Shown here piece after piece: positions 44,062 to 53,875 of a DNA stretch of 64,000 nucleotides (position 1 is the first letter of the stretch; each line of letters opens with the position of its first letter). The notes beneath the pieces are model-generated. The model did no database searches, had not been told where the DNA came from, and saw nothing but the letters and a program-made list of their open reading frames with translations. This DNA comes from Streptomyces sp. 2131.1 (lineage in GTDB: Bacteria; Actinomycetota; Actinomycetes; Streptomycetales; Streptomycetaceae). The position numbers and the translations under genes were made by a program. The stretch is taken from NCBI RefSeq assembly GCF_900105515.1, contig NZ_FNSY01000001.1:3410001-3474000 (forward strand). The letters are read 5' to 3'.

Positions 44062-47000
44062 GTGAGCAGCAGGCCATCCCGAGGCGCTGCTCGCCTCGCA
44101 GCCATACTCGATGCCCTTCCGGACGGGCTTCTGCTCGTCAACTGCAACGGTACGGTCGTCAACGCCAACACCATCGCCCTCGAAATGTTCGAGACGCCGG
44201 GCACCGCGCTCGTCGGTCGCGGGCTGCTCGATCTGCTGCCGGAGTTCGACTCCAAGCTGATCCCGGGGTCGATGCGCCGGCCCGAGGCTGCGGACGAGCG
44301 GGGCCGTACGAAGCCCACGCGCATGATCGCGCGGCGTACCGACGGCAACGAGTACCCCGTCGAGGTGACGAGCGCCAGCCTGGAGGACGGGCAGGCGGCG
44401 TACAAGGACGTCCAGGGCTCGTACGGGGGCAGCTACACGGGCGACGAGCTGCTGATGCTCGTCGTGCGCGACCTCTCCGGCACCGTCGACACCGAGGCCG
44501 AGCTGGCCCGCTCGCAGCGCCAGACCGAGATGATCCTGCGGGCCGCGGCCGAGGGCGTCGTCGGTACGGACACGGACGGCCGGGTCGTCCTGGTCAACCC
44601 CGCCGCCGCGCAGATCCTCGGCTTCCGGGCCAGCGATCTCGGCGGCCAGGAGCTGCACCCGCTGATCCTGCACTCCCGCGCGGAGGGCGAGCCCTTCCCG
44701 TACGAGGAGTCCCCACTCGCCGACACGCTGAAGTCGGGACGCAAACATCGGGTGCGCGGCCAGGTTCTGTGGTCGAAGAGCGGGGAACAGGTGCCGGTCG
44801 ACCTGACCACCGCGCCCGTCCGCGACGGCGACCAGCTCGTCGGCGCCGTGATGACGTTCACCGACCGCCGCCCCTACGAAGACCTGGACAAGCAGCGCAA
44901 GTCCGAGGTCGCCGAGCTGACCGCGAGCCACACCGCCGAGGTCACCGAGCTCACCGAACGGCATGCCGCCGAGCTCGCCGCCCTCAAGGAGGCGCACGCC
45001 GCGGAGCTGGCCGACCGCACCGAGCGTTACGCCTCCGAACTGGAGGAGCAGACCGAGCGGCTGACGGACCTCACCGCCCGGCACACCCAGCTCACCGCCG
45101 TACTCGGCGAGTCGCTGCGCGGCCCCCTGGAGGAGCTGCGCGGCGAACTCTCCGCGCTCGCCGCCGACCCGGCCGGCCAGCTGTGGCCCGAGGCGAACCA
45201 GATCCTGCACCACCTGGCCGCGGGTTACGCGCGTATGACGACGCTCATCGACAACGTGCTCGGCTACCAGCGCCTCGACGGCGGCGCGGAGGCGCTCGTC
45301 AAGACGCGGGTGCTGCTCGACGGGGTCGTCACGGCCGGCATCGACGCCTCGGTCGAGCTGATCGGGCCGGGGCGCGCTCAGTTCGCGGTGCACGCCCCGC
45401 CGATCGAGGCGGAGGTCGACGCCGGACGCCTGGTGACCGCCCTCGCCCACCTCGTCGCGGATGTCGCCGGCGTCGATTCGACAGGCAAGGCGCGGGTCGT
45501 GCCCGGTGGCGGTTACGTCGACTCGACCGTCGTGGTCGCCGCCGCCCAGCGCGGTGACGTCGTACGCATCGAGGTGCGTGGGCCGTTCGCCGGGGGAGAC
45601 CCGGTGCACGTGCCGATCGTCAGCGGAATCGTCCGCGCGCACGGCGGTGTGCTCCAGACGCACGAGATGCCTGGTATGAGCGGCAGCGCGTACGTCCTCG
45701 AGGTGCCGATCGGCGCCGGTGCGGGGACGGTGGCACCGCCGGAGCCGGCTGCGGTGCCACAGGTGGAGGCAGCTCCCCCCGTGGCACCCGAGTCCGTTCC
45801 CGTCGGGGAGCCGGATCATGCGGGTCCCGCGCCGGCCGATGGCCCCGAGGCGGGCAGGGGGCGGCGACGGGCGCGGCGTTCGTCCACCGACGCCTTCCTG
45901 GACAGCCCCGTGGGCGGCTCCGACGGCACCGGCGAACTGGAGACGGCCGAGGACACCGGCGCGGCCGCGCCGACCGGGCGCCGGCGTGCGCGCCGTGCGG
46001 CCCCCGCTCCCGAGGCCGCCCCGAACGAGCTGATCCCCGCCCAGCAGGCCGCCGAGGGCTCCGGACGCCGTCGCGGGCGCCCCAGCCCCGCCGAGACGGG
46101 CGCTCCGGGGCAGGCCCTCGCGCTGCCCTCGGCCGCTCCGTCGGAGGGGTCCGTGGTGACTGCCGCCGAGGGTGCGCAGGGTGCGGGTGCCCGGCCGCAG
46201 CGCGGGCAGACCGTGCCGCCGCAGGGCGTTCCGGCCGAGGCGCAGGTCCCGGTCGCGGCCGGTGGGCACCGGGGTAACCCGGGCGAGGAGGGCCGGCTGG
46301 CCCTGCCCCCCGTCGTGAACGCCATCGAGTCCGCCGCCCCCGCCGCCTTCTCGAACCTCGACCAGGCGGCCCGTCCGGCTCCCGGCGCGGTGGCCCCCTC
46401 CCCGGAGCTGCCCGCACCGGCACCGCAGCCGACCGGCCGACGCGCCCGCCGCGCGCTGGCCGCCGCCCAGGACCGCGCCGCCGCCGACGCCGGCCCCCGC
46501 GTCCCCTTCGCCCTCCCGCCCGCCGACGCGGACCGCGCGCCGGCGGAGGGCATGGAGCCGGAGGGCTCGGGACTCGCTGCTGGTACGCGTGGGGCCCCGG
46601 GCGGTTCGTACGAGGTCGGCGTGGGTACGCGTGAGGCTTCCGGCGGTACGTATGAGCCCGGAGCCGGGGCGCCTGGTACGCCCGACGCCGCCGCGCCCAA
46701 CGCTCCGGCCGTCGCGCCCGACGCTCCGGCCGGGGCGCCGGAGCACGCCCCCGTTCCGCCGCAGGTACAGCCCGCGCCCACCGGCCGGCGGCGCGCCCGG
46801 CACGGGGACACGAGTGCGCAGGAGAAGCAGCCGGCTCCGTTCGCACTGCCCGGGCAGATGGCGGGGGTCCCGGTGGCCCCGTCCGCGCCGGGTGTCCAGG
46901 GCGACGGATCCCCGCCCTTCCCCCAGCCCGCGCAGCCCACGGGAACCCCAGTCGCACCGGCCGCCCCCAGCAACCAGGCCCCGCCCTTCCCGCAGCCCGC

Positions 47001-48522
47001 ACAGTCCACACCTCCCGCGGGGACCCCGGTTGCACCGACGGCACCGAATACCCCTGGCGCCCAGGCCCCGCCCTTCCCGCAGCCCGCACAGTCCACACCT
47101 CCCGCGGGCACCCCGGTCGCGCCGGACGCCCCCAGCGACCCGAGCCTCGGGGCGCCCGTCGCGCCCCCCGGCGCCTGGGACGACGACGCCTCGGGGCAGG
47201 GCCCCGCCGTGCCGGAGACGCAGAGCACCGGTGCGACCGCCCACACCACCGGCGCGGCGGCGCCCACCGCAGCCGCGCCCACCGCATCCCCGGCCCGTCC
47301 CCGGACGCCGGCGCCCACGCCCGACGCGCGGCGGCAGCCGTTGCCCGCCGAGGCGCCCATGCCGGAATCGCCGGACTCGACGCAGGGGCGCGCGTTCAGC
47401 GTGCGCACGCTCGGGCAGGGCGTGCCGTTCGCCCAGCACATCGCCCACCAGCAGAACCAGACGCTCGGCGGCGGCAGCAGCGTCGGGCGACGCCGCAAGC
47501 TGGCCGCGCCGCCCGAGCCCGATGCGGGCCAGGAGGAGCGCCCCGCGCTCGCCGCTCCCGCGCCCGCCGCGCCGGCTCCGGCCGCCCCGCAGCCCGCACC
47601 CCCGGCCCCGGCGACCGGCGGCACCGTGCACGGGCAGGGGTCCGGGCAGCTGCTCTCCGCGCCGGCGGCCGAGGGCCGCGCGTACGCCATCGGGGCGCCC
47701 GACGAGGGCGCGGCCGAGGGTCCCGAGCCGCTGGACGGTCCCGGCGGCGCGGTCGAGGTCGCGAACCGGCCCTCCCCGCAGCCCGTCGACGACGAGCTGC
47801 CCCCCGAGCCACTGGACAACCCGCGCCGCCTGCTCGTCTGGCCCGCGCCCGACGTCTCCACGCAGCAGGCGCTGAGCGACCGCGGTTACCGGCCGGTGAT
47901 CGTGCACTCGCGCGAGGAGGTGGACGCGCAGATCGCGGCGTTCCCCGCCGCGCTGTTCGTAGACCCGCTGACCGGGCCGATCACCCGCAAGGCGTTGCAG
48001 TCCCTGCGGCAGGCCGCGGTGGCCGCCGAGGTGCCCGTACTGGTGACGGCCGGTCTGGGGCAGGCATCGCGGGAGGCGGCGTACGGCGCCGACCCCGCCG
48101 TACTCCTGAAGGCGCTCGCACCGCGCGACAGCGAACAGCACCCGCCGCGCGTCCTGCTGATCGAGGAGCACGAGGACATCGCGGTCGCGCTGACGGAGAC
48201 GCTGGAGCGGCGGGGCATGCAGGTGGCGTGCGCCGCGACGGACAGCGAGGCCGTGTCGCTGGCGACCCGGATGCGGCCGAACCTGGTGGTGATGGACCTG
48301 ATGCAGGTACGCCGCCGGCGGGCCGGAATCGTGGACTGGCTGCGCGCCAACGGACAGCTCAACCGCACCCCGCTGGTCGTCTACACCTCGGCCGACATCG
48401 ACCGGTCCGAGCTGCCCCGGCTCGGCTCGGGCGAGACCGTGCTGTTCCTGGCGGAGCGCTCGACGAGCGACGAGGTGCAGTCCCGCATCGTCGACCTGCT
48501 CGCGAAGATCGGCACCAACTGA
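44062..48522 (+). CDS. PAS-domain regulator with degenerate kinase core and two receiver-like domains
   Basis: 1486 residues from GTG 44062, with GGGAGGAAG upstream. Two PAS domains (about 10-130 and 155-290) are followed by a Glu/Thr-rich coiled coil (295-360). Next is a histidine-kinase-like core in which the phosphoacceptor His is absent (VLGESLRGPLEELRGEL). The ATP-binding N, G1 and G2 boxes are also lost (LAHLVADVA; RGPFAGGDPV). Residues about 555-1250 are a Pro/Ala-rich, probably disordered linker with repeated arginine clusters such as TGRRRARRA. Two receiver-like domains close the protein: 1254-1345, lacking a clear phospho-Asp, and 1363-1480, with VVMDLMQ as a possible phospho-Asp and VVYTSADI. 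No membrane segment or signal peptide is seen, so it is cytoplasmic. Likely a signalling scaffold rather than an active kinase; the function is unknown. Confidence 0.88.
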   Translation: MSSRPSRGAARLAAILDALPDGLLLVNCNGTVVNANTIALEMFETPGTALVGRGLLDLLPEFDSKLIPGSMRRPEAADERGRTKPTRMIARRTDGNEYPVEVTSASLEDGQAAYKDVQGSYGGSYTGDELLMLVVRDLSGTVDTEAELARSQRQTEMILRAAAEGVVGTDTDGRVVLVNPAAAQILGFRASDLGGQELHPLILHSRAEGEPFPYEESPLADTLKSGRKHRVRGQVLWSKSGEQVPVDLTTAPVRDGDQLVGAVMTFTDRRPYEDLDKQRKSEVAELTASHTAEVTELTERHAAELAALKEAHAAELADRTERYASELEEQTERLTDLTARHTQLTAVLGESLRGPLEELRGELSALAADPAGQLWPEANQILHHLAAGYARMTTLIDNVLGYQRLDGGAEALVKTRVLLDGVVTAGIDASVELIGPGRAQFAVHAPPIEAEVDAGRLVTALAHLVADVAGVDSTGKARVVPGGGYVDSTVVVAAAQRGDVVRIEVRGPFAGGDPVHVPIVSGIVRAHGGVLQTHEMPGMSGSAYVLEVPIGAGAGTVAPPEPAAVPQVEAAPPVAPESVPVGEPDHAGPAPADGPEAGRGRRRARRSSTDAFLDSPVGGSDGTGELETAEDTGAAAPTGRRRARRAAPAPEAAPNELIPAQQAAEGSGRRRGRPSPAETGAPGQALALPSAAPSEGSVVTAAEGAQGAGARPQRGQTVPPQGVPAEAQVPVAAGGHRGNPGEEGRLALPPVVNAIESAAPAAFSNLDQAARPAPGAVAPSPELPAPAPQPTGRRARRALAAAQDRAAADAGPRVPFALPPADADRAPAEGMEPEGSGLAAGTRGAPGGSYEVGVGTREASGGTYEPGAGAPGTPDAAAPNAPAVAPDAPAGAPEHAPVPPQVQPAPTGRRRARHGDTSAQEKQPAPFALPGQMAGVPVAPSAPGVQGDGSPPFPQPAQPTGTPVAPAAPSNQAPPFPQPAQSTPPAGTPVAPTAPNTPGAQAPPFPQPAQSTPPAGTPVAPDAPSDPSLGAPVAPPGAWDDDASGQGPAVPETQSTGATAHTTGAAAPTAAAPTASPARPRTPAPTPDARRQPLPAEAPMPESPDSTQGRAFSVRTLGQGVPFAQHIAHQQNQTLGGGSSVGRRRKLAAPPEPDAGQEERPALAAPAPAAPAPAAPQPAPPAPATGGTVHGQGSGQLLSAPAAEGRAYAIGAPDEGAAEGPEPLDGPGGAVEVANRPSPQPVDDELPPEPLDNPRRLLVWPAPDVSTQQALSDRGYRPVIVHSREEVDAQIAAFPAALFVDPLTGPITRKALQSLRQAAVAAEVPVLVTAGLGQASREAAYGADPAVLLKALAPRDSEQHPPRVLLIEEHEDIAVALTETLERRGMQVACAATDSEAVSLATRMRPNLVVMDLMQVRRRRAGIVDWLRANGQLNRTPLVVYTSADIDRSELPRLGSGETVLFLAERSTSDEVQSRIVDLLAKIGTN
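46975..47117 (+). repeat. 87-base tandem repeat in the PAS-protein linker
   Basis: A 47-base identical block at 46975-47021 recurs at 47062, followed in both by one mismatch and a shared accccggt. The period is 87 bases, 29 codons. It encodes a Pro-rich unit beginning QAPPFPQPAQSTPPAG. A shorter diverged unit lies just upstream. Confidence 0.85.
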
Positions 48523-48599
48523 CGGCGCACGGACTGAGGGCGCGCGCCCGGGGCGCACTGCGCGTACGCGTCGACTGACCAGCGTACGGAGGCATAGGA

Positions 48600-48635
48600 C
48601 GAGGGCGGTACGGGAACGCACCCCTACCGCCCTCG
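48600..48635. terminator. Bidirectional terminator between convergent genes
   Basis: Perfect 11-bp arms (48600-48610 with 48625-48635) and a 14-base loop, between the PAS-protein gene (ends 48522, plus) and the acyl-CoA ligase gene (ends 48653, minus). Confidence 0.75.
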
Positions 48636-48652
48636 CTCTGTCGGACCGTGGC

Positions 48653-50302
<1,650 letters not shown>

Positions 50303-50354
50303 GGCGTCCTCCCGGTGGGCGCTACGCGGCAGTAGGGTTCCGCTGATTCTGCGC

Positions 50355-50372
50355 ACATACCGAGCGGTATGT
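50355..50372. promoter_or_regulatory. TetR-type operator upstream of the acyl-CoA ligase
   Basis: A perfect inverted repeat ACATACC-GAGC-GGTATGT. Read on the minus strand, a -35-like GTGACA begins in its left part, and a -10-like CAGAAT lies 18 bases further on, so a bound repressor would cover the promoter. The ligase GTG is at 50302. The repeat style matches TetR-family sites at fatty-acid genes; the regulator is not in this window. Confidence 0.6.
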
Positions 50373-50490
50373 CACTACTCCCGAGGGTACGAATCGACGT
50401 CGTCCCGCAATGTCACGCCGGCCGGGACGGTGGCGGACGGATCGATTCCGTTTGTGTGGGGCCCGTGTACGGAAGGCTCGGTGGCCGCAC

Positions 50491-51144
50491 TCAGCGGACC
50501 GGGGTCAGCTCCGGGTCCTGGCGCAGCTTGCCGAGCGCCCGGGAGACCGCGCTCTTGACCGTACCGACGGACACACCGAGCACCTCGGCGGTCTGCGCCT
50601 CGCTCAGATCCTCGTAGTACCTCAGGACGACCATGGCCCGCTGCCGGGCCGGCAGCTTCAGCACCGCGCGCCACATCGCGTCGTGCAGCGACTGCCGCTC
50701 CGCGGGGTCGGGGCCGGGGGCCGCCTCCTGCTCGGGCAGCTCGTCGCAGGCGAACTCGTCGACCTTGCGCTTGCGCCACTGCGAGGTCCGGGTGTTCAGC
50801 AGGGCCCTGCGCACATAGCCGTCGAGTGCCCGGTGGTCCTCGATCCGGTCCCAGGCGACGTACGTCTTGGTGAGCGCCGTCTGCAGCAGGTCCTCGGCGT
50901 CGCTCGGGTTGGCGGTGAGCGAGCGCGCTGCCCGCAGCAGCACCGGGCCGCGCGCCTGAACGAACGACGTGAACGAGGGGTACGGAAGGTGCGGCGCCGC
51001 CGACGCGCGCGCACCGTGCGAGGCGCGGGTGCCCGGCTTGCGTACCGGGGCGGAAGCGCGTGCCGGCGCGAACGTGCGTACCGCAGCCGACGTGCAGGCC
51101 GGTGCGGCTCCCCCGGAGGTCCTCGTACGGACTGGCGTGGTCAT
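50491..51144 (-). CDS. SigE-family (ECF) RNA polymerase sigma factor
   Basis: 217 residues. After a variable Ala/Arg-rich N-terminus (1-52), region 2 spans about 55-125 (FVQARGPVLLRAARSL...DAEDLLQTALTKTYVAWDRI) and region 4 about 155-210 (LPARQRAMVVLRYYEDLSEAQTAEVLGVSVGTVKSAVSRAL). This is the actinobacterial SigE-family subtype of ECF sigma factors. No anti-sigma gene is adjacent on the same strand. The start has only a short-spaced GGAG, so an internal start within the variable N-terminus is possible. The target regulon cannot be read from the sequence. Confidence 0.9.
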   Translation of the reverse strand: MTTPVRTRTSGGAAPACTSAAVRTFAPARASAPVRKPGTRASHGARASAAPHLPYPSFTSFVQARGPVLLRAARSLTANPSDAEDLLQTALTKTYVAWDRIEDHRALDGYVRRALLNTRTSQWRKRKVDEFACDELPEQEAAPGPDPAERQSLHDAMWRAVLKLPARQRAMVVLRYYEDLSEAQTAEVLGVSVGTVKSAVSRALGKLRQDPELTPVR

Positions 51145-51294
51145 GGCTCCACGCTAGGAGCGGGGCCCCTCGCCCGGATCGCCCCCAGGTCCCGAAACCG
51201 CGTCCGACTCAGGGTGTAGGACCGGGCGCCCGTCCACCTCCTGTAGGTGGAGGGCGCCGCACTCCGGGAGTCGGGGTCACCCCTGAGGTGCGCA

Positions 51295-51336
51295 CCCCGT
51301 GCGCGGCCCGGCCCCCCGACCGGGCCGCGCACGGGG
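51295..51336 (-). terminator. Terminator of the small secreted protein gene
   Basis: Perfect 17-bp GC-rich stem (51295-51311 with 51320-51336), 8-base loop, 8 bases beyond the stop codon on the minus strand. Confidence 0.8.
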
Positions 51337-51343
51337 CCGGGGC

Positions 51344-51655
51344 TCACCAGAGGTTCGTGAAGTTCACCGCCAGGTTGTACGTGGACTGGTCGATGTCGGT
51401 GAAGCCGGAGCCGTTCACCTGCGCGGAGTTGCTCTGGTTCGACGCCCCGGCACCGGTCGCCTGCTGCTGCGAGGTCGACGAGTTGCCCGCGTTGTCCCTG
51501 CCGACCCCGCTGCCGCTGATCGTGGCCACGCCCGCGTTCGATCCGTTGCCCGCGAACGAGCCGTTGTCCGCCTGGGCCACTCCGCCGAGGAGAACGGCGG
51601 CGAGAGGCAGCGCGGCGACGACGGCGAGGGCACGAGCGGTACGGATGCTTGCCAT
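51344..51655 (-). CDS. Small secreted Asn/Ser/Gly-rich protein
   Basis: 103 residues from ATG 51655, with GGAGGAAC just upstream; the frame is open further up without protein-like content. Residues 1-29 are a signal peptide (MASIRTARALAVVAALPLAA...AQA). The mature 74 residues are rich in Asn, Ser, Gly and Gln with almost no charged residues and no cysteine, e.g. NAGNSSTSQQQATGAGASNQ, and end in YNLAVNFTNLW. I recognise no catalytic domain. The composition suggests a surface or matrix protein that might self-assemble. It is bounded by its own strong terminator. Confidence 0.8.
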   Translation of the reverse strand: MASIRTARALAVVAALPLAAVLLGGVAQADNGSFAGNGSNAGVATISGSGVGRDNAGNSSTSQQQATGAGASNQSNSAQVNGSGFTDIDQSTYNLAVNFTNLW

Positions 51656-51888
51656 GTCTGTTCCTCCAGGAACCGGAAATAGGGCTGAGGCTGAACCCGG
51701 GCCGGCGGCCGCCCGCCCGGTGTCGATCACGACGTCGCGGACCAGAACTGCCCACCGCCCCACCGGCGAACCACCCACAGCTTCCGATTCCCCCGCAAGC
51801 GTGAGGAACGAACCCCAAACCCCTGACCTGGGGCGAACCATGCGCCCGACGTCGGCGTAAGCGCCGCCCGAAGCGGGAAAGGCGAAGG

Positions 51889-51963
51889 CGGAGCCGACCG
51901 GATTCGAACCGGCGTCCTCACGGTTTTGGAGACCGCGCGCGACGACCTCTGCGCTACGACCCC
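51889..51963 (-). tRNA. Atypical tRNA-Trp-like gene (anticodon CCA)
   Basis: 75 bases that fold as a tRNA. The acceptor GGGGTCG / CGGCTCC pairs with two G-U wobbles, and the discriminator is G73, as in bacterial tRNA-Trp. The D-stem is GCGC/GCGC, the anticodon stem GCGGT/ACCGT with loop CTCCAAA, the T-loop TTCGAAT. Oddities: no base remains for position 26, the top anticodon pair is G-U, and the first pair is G1-C72. It may be an auxiliary tRNA-Trp or a decaying copy. CCA is not encoded. Confidence 0.6.
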
Positions 51964-52003
51964 GCCCCCGCCGGCCATCCTAGAAGCCCCTGCGCCCACG
52001 GCG

Positions 52004-52038
52004 ACGGCCCCCGACCGATACGCCCGGTCGAGGGCCGT
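52004..52038 (-). terminator. Terminator of tRNA-Ser(TGA)
   Basis: 14-bp stem with one C-A mismatch (52004-52017 with 52025-52038), 7-base loop, 8 bases beyond the tRNA 3' end on the minus strand and ahead of the tRNA-Trp-like gene. Confidence 0.7.
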
Positions 52039-52045
52039 TCACCTG

Positions 52046-52130
52046 CGGTGGGTGTGGGATTTGAACCCACGGTGACTCGCGCCACGACGGTTTTCAAGAC
52101 CGTTCCCTTAGGCCGCTCGGGCAACCCACC
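52046..52130 (-). tRNA. tRNA-Ser (anticodon TGA)
   Basis: 85 bases, class II with long variable arm. The acceptor GGTGGGT / ACCCACC pairs fully, with discriminator G. The anticodon loop CTTGAAA gives TGA, reading UCA-family serine codons. CCA is not encoded. Confidence 0.96.
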
Positions 52131-52168
52131 CCGCGCCGGCGCGGTCGGTGAGACCGGTTCGGCGCGGG
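52130..52168 (-). terminator. Imperfect hairpin after the HtrA-like gene
   Basis: Outer arms cccgcgcc / ggcgcggg (52130-52137 with 52161-52168) enclose an inner cggtc/gaccg stem. It lies 15 bases downstream of the protease stop and abuts the 5' end of tRNA-Ser, so it may end protease transcription. Confidence 0.5.
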
Positions 52169-52182
52169 AACAGCCTAGCCGG

Positions 52183-53685
52183 TCAGCTGTCGCCCTTGCG
52201 CTGCCCCAGGGTGACTTCGGCCGTCGCCGACTTGCCGTCGCGCTCGTAGGTGAGGGTGACGCGGTCGCCCGGCTTGTGGGTCCAGATCTCGCCGATCAGG
52301 GTCGGGCCGCTGTCGATGGGGGTGTCGTTGAACTTCGTGATGACGTCGCCCGCGCGCAGACCCGCCTTGGCCGCCGGGCCGTCCTTCGTGACCGCGTCCG
52401 TGCCGCCCGTGCCGCGGTCCGAGATGACGGCGCCACCGCTTTTCTCGTCCATCGTCACCGTGGCGCCGATGACCGGGTAGACCGGCTGGCCGGTCTTGAT
52501 CAGCTGCTGGGCGACGGTCTTCGCCTGGTTGATCGGGATCGCGAAGCCGAGGCCGATGGAGCCGGCCTGGCTCTGGCCGGAGCTGCCGGTCGACTGGATC
52601 GCCGAGTTGATCCCGATGACCGCGCCGCCCGAGCTGAGCAGCGGACCACCGGAGTTGCCCGGGTTGATCGACGCGTCGGTCTGCAGGGCGCTCATGTACG
52701 AGTTGCTGCCGCCGCCGGCGTCACCGGAGGCGACCGGGCGGTTCTTCGCGCTGACGATGCCCGTGGTGACCGTGTTGGAGAGGCCGAACGGGGCGCCGAT
52801 CGCGATCGTCGAGTCGCCGACCGCCACCTGGTCCGAGTTGCCCAGCGGCAGCGGGGTCAGGGACTGCGGCGGATTCTTCAGCTTGATGACGGCCACGTCG
52901 TAGCCCTGGGCCCGGCCGACCACCTCGGCGTCGTACTTCTTGCCGTTCGAGAACGTCGCCGTGAGCTGGCCGCTGTCCGCCGCGGAGGCCACCACGTGGT
53001 TGTTCGTGAGGATGTGGCCTTCCTTGTCGTACACGAAGCCGGTGCCCGTGCCGCCCTCGCCGTCACCGCCCTGCGCCTCGATCGTGACCACACTGGGCAG
53101 CGCCTTGGCGGCCACACCGGCGACCGTGCCGGGGTCGCGCTTGAGGTCCTGCGGGTTGGCCGAGGCCGAGACCGTCGTCGAGCCGGAGTCGTCGTTCCGG
53201 TCGGCCGCCCAGAACCCGAGGGCGCCGCCGATGCCGCCGGCCACGAGCGCCGCCACCACAACGGCCGCGACCAGGCCGCCCGCGCCCCGCTTGCGCGGCG
53301 CGTCGGGCGCGTGCGTTCCGCCGGGCGGGCCCCAGACCGGGCCGTTACCGCCGCCGTGCGCCCCGTGGGCGTACGCGGGGAATGCGGGCGGAGGCGGGGG
53401 CCAGCCGGCGTCGGCCGCGGACTGCGGCGGGGGCGGGGGCGCGTACTGCGGGGTCGTCGGGAACGCGGCCGTCTGCTCCGGCGCGGGCGACGGCGCGGCA
53501 GCCTGCTGCTCGGGCGCGGGGTGGACCGGCTGCTGCCGGGTCTCCGTGGCGTCCGGGTGGGACGCGACGGGGGGCGCGTCCTGCGGGTGCGCCTGGGGAG
53601 CGTCGGCCGGCACGGGAGGTGCGGACGGAACGGACGAGGCGGACTCGGCCCCGGTGCCCTCGTTGCCCTCGTTCTCTGTGCTCAC
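52183..53685 (-). CDS. HtrA/DegP-like membrane-anchored serine protease
   Basis: 500 residues from GTG 53685, with GAGGAG about 10 bases upstream. Residues 1-130 are Pro/Ala/Gln-rich and cytoplasmic. One membrane segment follows at about 136-158 (GGLVAAVVVAALVAGGIGGAL). The trypsin-like domain has the catalytic triad His 230 (LTNNHVV), Asp 263 (YDVAVIKL) and Ser 345 (NPGNSGGPL). A PDZ domain occupies about 400-490 (GPAAKAGLRAGDVITKFN...). The protease and PDZ parts should face outside. HtrA-type enzymes degrade or refold damaged exported proteins under envelope stress. The layout matches actinobacterial HtrA/PepD proteins in length and order. The glycerophosphodiesterase gene diverges from it. 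Confidence 0.95.
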   Translation of the reverse strand: MSTENEGNEGTGAESASSVPSAPPVPADAPQAHPQDAPPVASHPDATETRQQPVHPAPEQQAAAPSPAPEQTAAFPTTPQYAPPPPPQSAADAGWPPPPPAFPAYAHGAHGGGNGPVWGPPGGTHAPDAPRKRGAGGLVAAVVVAALVAGGIGGALGFWAADRNDDSGSTTVSASANPQDLKRDPGTVAGVAAKALPSVVTIEAQGGDGEGGTGTGFVYDKEGHILTNNHVVASAADSGQLTATFSNGKKYDAEVVGRAQGYDVAVIKLKNPPQSLTPLPLGNSDQVAVGDSTIAIGAPFGLSNTVTTGIVSAKNRPVASGDAGGGSNSYMSALQTDASINPGNSGGPLLSSGGAVIGINSAIQSTGSSGQSQAGSIGLGFAIPINQAKTVAQQLIKTGQPVYPVIGATVTMDEKSGGAVISDRGTGGTDAVTKDGPAAKAGLRAGDVITKFNDTPIDSGPTLIGEIWTHKPGDRVTLTYERDGKSATAEVTLGQRKGDS

Positions 53686-53875
53686 AGCTCTTTACTCCTC
53701 GGTTCCACATCAGTCATTCGGCAAGAGATCCGCTGTGTACGTGTCTGGAGTCAGCTTTTCCCACAACACGTCAGGCCACTGTAAGCAGGACCTGTGCATC
53801 TGCGCACGACCCTTACATCGGACAAAACGGCCCCGCGTCGCAAGGTGCGCACGGCCGTGTTCCCGCGGTGACACC

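Noticed and set aside
43942..48621. 1559-codon minus-strand frame opposite the PAS-protein gene
   Set aside because: The plus strand has PAS and receiver domains plus a GTG start with a good ribosome site. The minus reading is Arg/Gly-rich nonsense and crosses the terminator.
52940..53875. N-terminal extension of the phosphodiesterase frame
   Set aside because: It is antisense to the HtrA-like gene. The GDPD motif starts at residue 18 when ATG 53876 is used, as is usual for the family.
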